Source: Cytophagaceae bacterium (GTDB taxonomy: Bacteria > Bacteroidota > Bacteroidia > Cytophagales > Spirosomataceae). From it: DNA of 64,000 nt. The notes under the pieces are model-generated. The model was not told the DNA's origin and searched no databases. It saw only the letters and a list, made by a program, of their open reading frames with translations. The DNA lies in assembly GCA_027486845.1 (NCBI GenBank), contig JAIXOL010000078.1:62001-126000 (forward strand). The letters run 5' to 3'. Position numbers and translations under genes: made by a program. Each line of letters starts with the position of its first letter. The stretch's first letter is position 1. Shown piece after piece: positions 9,159-16,131 of the stretch.

Positions 9159-10082
9159 ATGCAAGCAATTAGTACAAAGCATCTACTCGGAATAAAAGAC
9201 CTTACAGCTAACGACATAAATTTGATTTTAGAAACAGCTAAAGAATTTAAAGACGTTATCAACCGACCGATTAAAAAAGTGCCTTCTCTGCGTGATGTAA
9301 CGATTGCTAATGTTTTTTTTGAAAACTCAACTCGTACTCGTCTTTCTTTTGAATTAGCGGAAAAACGACTCTCTGCTGATGTTGTAAACTTCTCAGCATC
9401 AGGTAGTTCTGTAAAAAAAGGTGAAACATTGCTTGATACTGTGAATAACATTTTAGCGATGAAAGTGGATATGGTAGTAATGCGACACAGTAGCCCAGGA
9501 GCTCCGCATTATTTATCAAAACACATCAAGGCTAATATTGTAAATGCAGGAGATGGCACGCACGAACACCCAACGCAAGCATTATTGGATGCCTTTTCGA
9601 TGCAGGAAAAAATTGGTGATTTAGCTGGCAAAAAAATTGCTATCATTGGCGATATTCTTCATTCGCGAGTAGCTTTATCAAATATTTTTTGTTTGCAAAA
9701 ACTCGGTGCAGAAGTCATGGTGTGTGGTCCAAATACGCTTTTGCCAAAATATATTAGAGAAATCGGCGTAAAAGTAGAGCATAATGTGCAAAATGCCCTC
9801 AAATGGTGTGATGTGGCGAACGTACTTCGTATTCAGCTCGAACGCCAACAAATTAAGTATTTTCCTTCGTTGCGTGAATATTCTTTATATTTTGGAATCA
9901 ACAAAAAAATGCTTGATGAGTTGAATAAAGAAATAGTTTTGATGCATCCAGGCCCTATTAATAGGGGAGTTGAACTAACATCTGATGCTGCGGATTCGCA
10001 TCATTCAATTATTCTTGACCAAGTTGAAAATGGAGTTGCAGTAAGAATGGCAGTGCTTTATTTATTGGCTCAACAAAATTGA
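9159..10082 (+). CDS. pyrB: Aspartate carbamoyltransferase catalytic subunit
   Basis: Catalyses carbamoyl phosphate plus aspartate to carbamoyl aspartate, the committed step of pyrimidine synthesis. The carbamoyl-phosphate loop FENSTRTRLSFE (about residues 49-60), the HPTQALLDAF motif and the aspartate-domain end MHPGPINRGVEL are all present. Length 307 is normal. No pyrI regulatory subunit or other pyr gene is nearby, so it is expressed alone from its own -7 box. It converges with the small Spy-like gene. Confidence 0.96.
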   Translation: MQAISTKHLLGIKDLTANDINLILETAKEFKDVINRPIKKVPSLRDVTIANVFFENSTRTRLSFELAEKRLSADVVNFSASGSSVKKGETLLDTVNNILAMKVDMVVMRHSSPGAPHYLSKHIKANIVNAGDGTHEHPTQALLDAFSMQEKIGDLAGKKIAIIGDILHSRVALSNIFCLQKLGAEVMVCGPNTLLPKYIREIGVKVEHNVQNALKWCDVANVLRIQLERQQIKYFPSLREYSLYFGINKKMLDELNKEIVLMHPGPINRGVELTSDAADSHHSIILDQVENGVAVRMAVLYLLAQQN

Positions 10083-10104
10083 TTTGTTAGATTTTATATC
10101 TTTA

Positions 10105-10131
10105 TAGGAACGTCCAATTCAGACGTTCCTA
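10105..10131. terminator. Palindromic element TAGGAACGTC...GACGTTCCTA (copy 1)
   Basis: Perfect 10-bp stem with loop CAATTCA between convergent pyrB and the Spy-like gene. A near-identical element is at 19837-19863, also between convergent genes. It is probably a bidirectional terminator derived from a dispersed palindrome. Confidence 0.7.
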
Positions 10132-10155
10132 AGAGAATCATTTGAAAATTTAAAA

Positions 10156-10593
10156 TTATCTCTTTCCTCTTCTTCCTTTTCTGCCTTTTTGCATTTCAGA
10201 TTTGCGTTTTTCCTGCTCTTCTTTAAACTTCTTTAATTGTTCAGGAGTAAGGATAGATTCATATTTTTTCCTTAAATCCAATCGTTGAGCTTTCATTTTT
10301 TCATGAGCAGCCATCATTTCTGCTTTGTGTGCGGCACGTAATTCTTCTTGCTTTTTTACCTGCTCAATATTGATAGCTAAGACCTTTTTGAACTGTTCAT
10401 CAGTCAAATTTAGATTTTTTTGCATACGTTTTGCGTAAACTTCTGCACGTTCCTCGGCAGTAAAACCTCCACCTTGTCTTGGTCCTAGATTTTTATATTG
10501 AGGTCTTTCTTTACGAGCAGGTTTTGCATCTTGGGCATAAGTTCCAAAGCCGATTCCTGCGATTAATAACGAAACCAAAATTCCTTTTTTCAT
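10156..10593 (-). CDS. Spy/CpxP-like periplasmic protein (DUF4890-type)
   Basis: A 145-residue exported protein with a signal peptide ending near GFGTYAQ (about residue 21). The mature part is highly charged and helical: it carries the LTxxQ-type motif LNLTDEQFKKVLAI and a second copy SILTPEQLKKFKEE, the hallmark of the Spy/CpxP fold, and ends in a very basic tail (RKGRRGKR). Such proteins act as periplasmic chaperones or envelope-stress and metal sensors. The function here is inferred from the motifs only. It is divergent from nuoC. Confidence 0.75.
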   Translation of the reverse strand: MKKGILVSLLIAGIGFGTYAQDAKPARKERPQYKNLGPRQGGGFTAEERAEVYAKRMQKNLNLTDEQFKKVLAINIEQVKKQEELRAAHKAEMMAAHEKMKAQRLDLRKKYESILTPEQLKKFKEEQEKRKSEMQKGRKGRRGKR

Positions 10594-10682
10594 TGTAGTA
10601 TATTTGTTTATATAATGAACACTTATAGGATTTAGAGTGAATAATAAGACAATAGTTTAAACGTACTCTGAACAAAAACTGT

Positions 10683-10690
10683 TATTTTTG
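10683..10690 (+). promoter_or_regulatory. -7 box TATTTTTG upstream of nuoC
   Basis: TAnnTTTG match 29 nt before the nuoC ATG, showing that nuoC has its own promoter and is not the tail of a longer operon. Confidence 0.5.
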
Positions 10691-10719
10691 TTTAAATTAA
10701 CATTTTTTAAGAAATAGAA

Positions 10720-11220
10720 ATGAGTTATAGGGAGATTAAAGAATTGATAATCAATATGTTTGGCGAAGAAATTGTTTTGAAAGAAGATTCAACTTCACTG
10801 CAGCATAGCATAACTGTACCGAACGAACGTCTGCTTGAAGTTTGTCAGTTTCTACACGTTAATCCCAATTTATATTTTGATTTTTTAGCTTGTATTACAG
10901 GTATTGATAATGGCTCAGTTGTCGGAACTATGGAAGTTGTTTATCAATTGACATCAATTCCTTATGAGCATAATTTTGTATTGAAAGTAGAAGTTCCTCG
11001 AAATCAAGAAGGCGAACCATTACCAAAAGTATATTCACTCACGCCAATTTGGAAAACCGCCGATTGGCACGAAAGAGAAGCTTTTGATTTATTAGGAATT
11101 GATTTTGTGGGGCATCCTGACTTACGGAGGATTTTATTGCCAGCCGATTGGGAAGGATATCCGCTAAGAAAAGATTATCAAGAACAAGAAATCTATCACG
11201 GAATAAAAGTAAAATACTAA
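10720..11220 (+). CDS. nuoC: NADH-quinone oxidoreductase subunit C
   Basis: Peripheral-arm subunit of respiratory complex I (30 kDa subunit family). The family signature is complete: [23 protein letters not shown], and W-GYPLRKDY near the C-terminus. Length is 166 residues. Unusually, no other nuo gene is adjacent: the neighbours are a Spy-like gene and RF3, both on the minus strand. It must therefore be expressed separately from the rest of complex I, whose genes are outside the window. A duplicate, spare copy is possible. Confidence 0.92.
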   Translation: MSYREIKELIINMFGEEIVLKEDSTSLQHSITVPNERLLEVCQFLHVNPNLYFDFLACITGIDNGSVVGTMEVVYQLTSIPYEHNFVLKVEVPRNQEGEPLPKVYSLTPIWKTADWHEREAFDLLGIDFVGHPDLRRILLPADWEGYPLRKDYQEQEIYHGIKVKY

Positions 11221-11278
11221 AATAGAATTTATGTGCGTATTGCTTATGCACAGTGCCAAATTGTTATAAATCGACAGG

Positions 11279-11320
11279 GCAAATACATATTTGCTGGGGC
11301 GTAAACATTACGCCCCAGCA
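11279..11320. terminator. Strong bidirectional terminator region between nuoC and prfC
   Basis: TGCTGGGGCGTAA (11292-11304) pairs perfectly with TTACGCCCCAGCA (11308-11320) over a 3-nt loop. An upstream overlapping hairpin, GCAAATA/TATTTGC (11279-11294), shares its last bases, and a weaker TGTGC/GCACA stem lies at 11232-11252. It sits between convergent genes. Confidence 0.75.
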
Positions 11321-11343
11321 TTGAAATGATAAATGCTTTTGTT

Positions 11344-12939
11344 CTAATACTGTAATGCAGTTTTAAACTCTGAGGTAGTATGAAACTGAATATCAGCATT
11401 GTTTTGAATATTCATTCTTAAAATCCAATCAGTTTCGGCCAAAAATACAGGATTTTGGTCTTTGTCATAGGCAATAAAATTGCTTTTTAGTCGAATAAAT
11501 TCTGCCAATTTTGTTTTATCTTCACAAGTAATCCAACACGCTTTTGAGAAAGGACGATGCTCGAAAATACAACTAGCAGAGTATTCATTCAATAAACGGT
11601 GCTGAATTACTTCAAATTGAAGCTCGCCAACCGTGCCAATAATCTTTCTATTGCCAGGTTGAATCGTAAATAACTGAGCTACACCTTCATCGGTCAATTG
11701 TTGCACGCCTTTTTCCAGTTGCTTTGATTTCATTGGGTCTTTATTGATTACCTCTTTAAAAATCTCAGGTGAAAAACTTGGGATACCAATAAATTGCAGT
11801 TCCTCGCCTTCGGTTAATGTATCACCAATTTTGAAAGTGCCAGTATCATACAAACCAATTACATCACCAGGGAAACCTTCTTCAATTACGTCTTTGCGGT
11901 CAGCCAAAAATGCAAATGGACTCGCAAAACGAATATCTTTATTCAAACGCACGTGCTTGTAGAATTTTCCACGTTCAAACTGCCCACTGCAAATACGCAA
12001 AAAGGCGATTCTGTCTCGGTGGCGTGGGTCGATATTTGCGTGGATTTTAAAGACAAAACCGCTAAATTTATTTTCATCAGGCTCAACCATGCGTTTATCG
12101 GTCATTCGATGAACTGGCAATGGCGAAACATCACAAAAAGTATTCAATAGCTCCATTACACCAAAATTACTTACTGCACTACCAAAAAACACTGGTGCTA
12201 AATCGCCGTTTAGGTAAGCTTCATTATCGAAAGTGTCATAAATTCCATCAATCAACTCTACGTCTTCACGCAATTGAGCAGCATCTTTTTCACCAACTTT
12301 TTGGTCTAAAATCGCAGATTCTAACTCAATTACATCAATATCATCCTCCAAACGAGTTTTGTTGATGGCAAAGTGATTCATTTTCTTTTCTAGCAAATGA
12401 TACACACCTTTGAAACTTGAACCGCCATTGACAGGCCATGTTATAGGTCGAACTCTCAAATTCAACTTTTTCTCCAACTCATCCAACAAATCAAATGGAT
12501 TCTGACCTTCTCTATCCATTTTATTGATAAAAATTATCACAGGTGTTTTTCGCATTCTGCAAACTTCCATCAATCTTTCGGTTTGCTCCTCAACTCCTTT
12601 GACACAGTCAATCACCAAAATTACGCTATCTACAGCCGTAAGCGTCCGATAAGTATCTTCGGCAAAATCTTTGTGACCAGGAGTATCCAGAATATTGATT
12701 TTAAGTTCTCGATATTCAAAAGTCATAACCGATGTAGCCACCGAAATACCACGTTGTTTTTCGATTTCCATAAAATCGGATGTCGTTGACTTCTTGATTT
12801 TATTTGATTTTACAGCTCCAGCAGTTTGAATCGCACCACCAAAAAGAAGTAATTTTTCGGTCAATGTGGTTTTTCCTGCATCGGGGTGGGCAATGATGGC
12901 GAATGTACGGCGTTTATGTAATTCTTCAGTAAATGACAT
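11344..12939 (-). CDS. prfC: Peptide chain release factor 3
   Basis: Translational GTPase that recycles RF1/RF2 from the terminated ribosome. G motifs are visible: G1 [13 protein letters not shown] (about residues 17-29), G2 region around [10 protein letters not shown]3 DTPGHKDF and G4 NKMDR. The length of 531 residues is the RF3 length, much shorter than EF-G, and the C-terminal RF3 word [12 protein letters not shown] is present. The start [20 protein letters not shown] is the family start. A TAATTTTG -7 box lies about 30 nt upstream. Confidence 0.96.
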   Translation of the reverse strand: MSFTEELHKRRTFAIIAHPDAGKTTLTEKLLLFGGAIQTAGAVKSNKIKKSTTSDFMEIEKQRGISVATSVMTFEYRELKINILDTPGHKDFAEDTYRTLTAVDSVILVIDCVKGVEEQTERLMEVCRMRKTPVIIFINKMDREGQNPFDLLDELEKKLNLRVRPITWPVNGGSSFKGVYHLLEKKMNHFAINKTRLEDDIDVIELESAILDQKVGEKDAAQLREDVELIDGIYDTFDNEAYLNGDLAPVFFGSAVSNFGVMELLNTFCDVSPLPVHRMTDKRMVEPDENKFSGFVFKIHANIDPRHRDRIAFLRICSGQFERGKFYKHVRLNKDIRFASPFAFLADRKDVIEEGFPGDVIGLYDTGTFKIGDTLTEGEELQFIGIPSFSPEIFKEVINKDPMKSKQLEKGVQQLTDEGVAQLFTIQPGNRKIIGTVGELQFEVIQHRLLNEYSASCIFEHRPFSKACWITCEDKTKLAEFIRLKSNFIAYDKDQNPVFLAETDWILRMNIQNNADIQFHTTSEFKTALQY

Positions 12940-12968
12940 TTTTGAATCTTAATTTTTTAAAACAAGTG

Positions 12969-12976
12969 CAAAATTA
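12969..12976 (-). promoter_or_regulatory. -7 box TAATTTTG for prfC
   Basis: On the minus strand the sequence reads TAATTTTG, 29 nt before the prfC ATG, between prfC and the hairpins that follow the upstream gene. Confidence 0.5.
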
Positions 12977-12994
12977 GTCAAAATTTTCCGTGGA

Positions 12995-13085
12995 GCGAAC
13001 TTACAGTTCGCCTTTGTTTCAAAAATTAAGGAAAATGGCAAAGTGAATTGGAAGCGACCGAGCGTCGGCCGCCGTCACCCCAATT
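12995..13085 (-). terminator. Hairpins between the secreted-protein operon and prfC
   Basis: GCGAACT/AGTTCGC (12995-13011, loop TAC) is a perfect 7-bp hairpin. Just upstream on the minus strand, AATTGG (13046-13051) and CCAATT (13080-13085) enclose a GC-rich patch (GCGACCGAGCGTCGGCCGCC). They probably terminate the operon ending at 13095. The GC-rich core is compositionally unlike its surroundings. Confidence 0.5.
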
Positions 13086-13094
13086 AGCTTCGTA

Positions 13095-13691
13095 TTAGAA
13101 TTCTGGAGCAAATTTATTCCAAAGTTTATTGGCTTGGTCTTGAATTGCTTTTGGTAGTTTTTTGAAAGCGGCATCGGCAACTTTTTCTTTTGGAAAACCA
13201 AATCCTCTTGGTTGTGTTTTTCCTCTGACACCAGCTTTGTTACCATTTTCAATTACCATCAATTTTAATCCAATCGGACTGACATCGCTTCGGCAACCAA
13301 CTTTATATAAAAAGGTGATTTCTGCATAATTATTTTTGTCTAAATCAGTAATTCTGAGCGATTCTGTCATAAATTGTAAATCATTATCAAGTTCGCAATG
13401 GTCTTCATTATCAGTGATTTGTCTTATCAAAACTAGCTTTTTATTGCTTTTTTCTATGTAATGTTGCACTAAAATGGCTTTTGATGCCCATTCGTCTGAC
13501 CTATTTTGTAGGGTTGTAGCTACCAAATAGTTTTTTCCATTTTTATCCTCAAATTGCAATGCCTTGTCTACAATTGCATCATCTGATACAATTTTTCGGA
13601 GTACTGATGGTTGAATGGCTTTTGTGGCAATTTGCTGCGAAAAACCATTAAAACTGAGAATGAAATTAAAAAATAAAACTATTTTCTTCAT
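13095..13691 (-). CDS. Secreted protein resembling the M949_RS01915 family
   Basis: A 198-residue exported protein, signal peptide about residues 1-18 (ending NGFSQ). The central stretch ITDLDKNNYAEITFLYKVGC followed by RSDVSPIGLKLMVIE looks like the Bacteroidetes family named M949_RS01915, which NCBI labels as surface polysaccharide biosynthesis; that label rests on little evidence. It starts 4 nt after the preceding lipoprotein stop, so it is the last gene of a three-gene operon (15600 to 13095). The family match is from memory. Confidence 0.65.
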   Translation of the reverse strand: MKKIVLFFNFILSFNGFSQQIATKAIQPSVLRKIVSDDAIVDKALQFEDKNGKNYLVATTLQNRSDEWASKAILVQHYIEKSNKKLVLIRQITDNEDHCELDNDLQFMTESLRITDLDKNNYAEITFLYKVGCRSDVSPIGLKLMVIENGNKAGVRGKTQPRGFGFPKEKVADAAFKKLPKAIQDQANKLWNKFAPEF

Positions 13692-13695
13692 GTTT

Positions 13696-14544
13696 TTATA
13701 ATGCTCCCCAATATCTTGAAGCTTCTTTTATGGTTACAAATCTATTTTTGTTGGCTTTTGCAAATTCGATATTTGCACCTTCGGCTCCAGCCCATTCCGT
13801 AATTATTTCTAATTCACCCACTTTGTTTCGAAATACTGCCAAAATTTTGATTGCATCATTCGGGAATTCACCGCCATCATCCACTCGCCAGGTTGAACCA
13901 ACGTCATATTTGGCTGGATAATCTCGATAAATAAATTCTTGATTACCTATAACCAAACTTGCTAAAACACTATCTTTTTTAGGTTCGAATATTACGATGT
14001 ATGCACTTTCGTTGTCAAAATCGGCAATTTTCCATGCTTCTTTAATTTTTCGTTTACGTTCGGCTGATATCTTATTTTTGTTGGTTTCGTCGATATTTAT
14101 TGCTTGGCTTAGAGTTTTGACACTTATAAAAGAATGGTTTTTAAGAAAGGCATCATTGAAAATGACATTTGAAAGGTCGTTTTGCACCTTTTTATTATCA
14201 GAAACTAAAAAAACTTGACCAGCACAATTTTTGAAATTAGATGAAACTAAATTTACACCACTTTCAGTATATTTTTGAAAGCCTTCAAATTTGATTGGCG
14301 TTATATTGTTTTGATTATCAATTGTTTGTGTAAAATATTCTGGCTTTACGCCTTCTTCAAAAACTAAAATTTTACTGCCACTTTCGTTGCTAAAGCCAAA
14401 TGCCAAAAATTCTTTTGTATTGTCTGTATTGAGAATTGTGGCTGTTGAAACTGTGTCGGTTTGTTTTTTGTTTTGACTTGTTTCTTTTTTTGATTGACAA
14501 GCAATCAGTGAGACTAAAATTGATAAGTAAACAATACTTTTCAT
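13696..14544 (-). CDS. Lipoprotein of unknown function
   Basis: A 282-residue protein with a lipoprotein signal: hydrophobic h-region then LIAC with Cys about residue 16, followed by a Ser/Thr/Lys/Gln-rich linker. The rest is mixed alpha/beta with no motif that I recognise. A conserved-looking C-terminal phrase is DGGEFPNDAIKILAVFRNKV. It is the middle gene of the operon with a GH113-like lipoprotein (12 nt upstream) and the secreted protein (4 nt downstream). Confidence 0.75.
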   Translation of the reverse strand: MKSIVYLSILVSLIACQSKKETSQNKKQTDTVSTATILNTDNTKEFLAFGFSNESGSKILVFEEGVKPEYFTQTIDNQNNITPIKFEGFQKYTESGVNLVSSNFKNCAGQVFLVSDNKKVQNDLSNVIFNDAFLKNHSFISVKTLSQAINIDETNKNKISAERKRKIKEAWKIADFDNESAYIVIFEPKKDSVLASLVIGNQEFIYRDYPAKYDVGSTWRVDDGGEFPNDAIKILAVFRNKVGELEIITEWAGAEGANIEFAKANKNRFVTIKEASRYWGAL

Positions 14545-14556
14545 GTTTTATTTCTT

Positions 14557-15600
14557 TTATAGATTTTTAAAATATTCTTTCAAAACATCTTCCCCAATCT
14601 TACCCTGTGGTGTGTATTTATCTCTGTATTTGTATTTTTTACTTTCATCGTTTTCTCTCTTCATTTCAGGAAACCATTTCCAAATAAAACAACCAGCCAA
14701 CCAACGTTCTTTCCAAACTTCTTCAAAAAATGCTTTGTAGGCTGCGGCTTGGAGAGTATCATTATCGGGATGTTTAGAATATGATTCCCAAGGCTTTTGA
14801 GTTGTAAAATCGGTACTTTGATAACCTATTTCTGTGAAGAGTATAGGTTTTTGTAATTTTCTACTAAATTTCTCCAATTTATTTCGGTGGTTTTCCCAGC
14901 CTTTTTTGATGTTTTCTAAAGAAGGAGATTTTTCTTCGGCTAATGGAAAATAGCCATCTACGCCAACAAAATCGAGTTCATTCCAAAATGGTACTTTTTC
15001 GTAGCTATCCCAGTTTTCGGCATAAGTTAGTTTTCCTTTATATACGCTTCTGATTTCTTTTATTATTTTGTACCAAAACTCGGGGCGTTTCTCTACAAAA
15101 TTTTCAAACTCGGTAGCAATACAATAGACTTCAATTTTTGAAGAGTCTGCCACTTTTGCAAAATCCAATAGATATTCGCCGAAATATTTTTCAAATGTTT
15201 GCCAGTTGGCTTCAGTTTTAAAATCTAAATCACCTGTAAATGTACTTCCTGAGTTGGATTGTACCCATGCATGAGGCTTGAGCATTACTTTTAAGCCTTT
15301 TTGATGAGCCATTTTTGCACATTCACTCACACCTTTTGGTGATTCTCCCCACCAATGTCCATCCGAAGACTTGTTATACTTAAATTCAGGACTCCCATCA
15401 CGGGTAAAACCATATGGCGTCAGAGCAACCCATTCGGCGTTTACACGCTTTATATTTTCAAATTCTGATGCTTCGATTTCTTTTGGAGGTGCAACAAAGC
15501 AAACACCTTTTAATTTCGAATCTTCAAAAACCACGGCTTTATTTTGGCAACTGATAATTCCAATCAAAAAAAGGAAGTATAATAGATTTTTTTCGAACAT
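14557..15600 (-). CDS. GH113-like glycoside hydrolase lipoprotein
   Basis: Probable envelope-anchored glycosidase (GH113 members are beta-mannanases). Signal peptide and lipobox with Cys18 (IGIISC). A TIM-barrel family pattern is visible: KGLKVMLKPHAWV, then the acid/base candidate in IATEFENF (Glu164), an ENWDSYE strand, FVGVDGYFPL, and the nucleophile candidate in LFTEIGYQS (Glu257). C-terminal FEEVWKERWLAGCFIWKW also fits. It heads the three-gene minus-strand operon. The substrate is not predictable from this. Length 347 fits a single catalytic domain. Confidence 0.8.
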   Translation of the reverse strand: MFEKNLLYFLFLIGIISCQNKAVVFEDSKLKGVCFVAPPKEIEASEFENIKRVNAEWVALTPYGFTRDGSPEFKYNKSSDGHWWGESPKGVSECAKMAHQKGLKVMLKPHAWVQSNSGSTFTGDLDFKTEANWQTFEKYFGEYLLDFAKVADSSKIEVYCIATEFENFVEKRPEFWYKIIKEIRSVYKGKLTYAENWDSYEKVPFWNELDFVGVDGYFPLAEEKSPSLENIKKGWENHRNKLEKFSRKLQKPILFTEIGYQSTDFTTQKPWESYSKHPDNDTLQAAAYKAFFEEVWKERWLAGCFIWKWFPEMKRENDESKKYKYRDKYTPQGKIGEDVLKEYFKNL

Positions 15601-15698
15601 TTTGGATAGTTGACAAATTGAAAAAAGTAAAATATTTGTTATAAAATTGAGAAATAGTCAATAGTTTTGCAAATAAACTTTTCCATAATCGAAAAAGA

Positions 15699-15878
15699 AT
15701 GACTTTTGACGAATATCTCCTTGCCAAGAAAATAGATGCTGATAAATTTAAAGATTCAGAACCACAAAGATTTGATGAATGGAAGCACCTTTTTTTTCAA
15801 ATGCACGCCGATAGTTTTACTGCACAAAAGAAATTTTTGATTAACCCTACTCGAAGAAAATACCAGATTGAGAAATAA
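15699..15878 (+). CDS. Conserved-looking 59-residue soluble protein
   Basis: ATG at 15699 to TAA at 15876-15878. The product begins MTFDEYLLAKKIDADKFKDS and ends with NPTRRKYQIEK; in between it has an EPQRFDEW segment and FFQMHADSFTAQKKFLI. It is hydrophilic, with no signal peptide, and the residue pattern (alternating charged and aromatic, Trp/Phe/Met/His in the centre) is protein-like. I recall similar about-60-residue proteins in Bacteroidetes ending with a FLIN-RRKY-type tail, but cannot confirm. Function unknown. It is divergent from the GH113-like operon. Confidence 0.65.
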   Translation: MTFDEYLLAKKIDADKFKDSEPQRFDEWKHLFFQMHADSFTAQKKFLINPTRRKYQIEK

Positions 15879-16056
15879 CTCAAGATGGGGAATGTTATAT
15901 TTTTTGTGTTTAATTCTTGCTATTTTCTTGCTACCCTTAATATTTTACTTCTTTGCATGTCGATTATTAGATGCCTTTCGTCTATTTATTTCAGCCGCTT
16001 GTAAATTATACAAATCATTTAGTACTAAATTTAGTTTTATAAGGGTAAATAAGCTT

Positions 16057-16064
16057 TAATTTTG
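16057..16064 (+). promoter_or_regulatory. -7 box TAATTTTG upstream of the outer-membrane barrel gene
   Basis: TAnnTTTG match followed by CACTTATTC, giving a predicted leader of about 63 nt before the ATG at 16132. Confidence 0.5.
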
Positions 16065-16131
16065 CACTTATTCAAGATTTTCGCGGTTTATAAACTTCAC
16101 CGCAGACATGATTATCTATCAAAAAAACAAT

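Noticed and set aside
15868-16059. Possible 63-residue membrane protein after the 59-residue gene
   Set aside because: Needs a TTG start overlapping the preceding gene, has low complexity hydrophobic content expected from T-rich DNA, and no promoter or family support.
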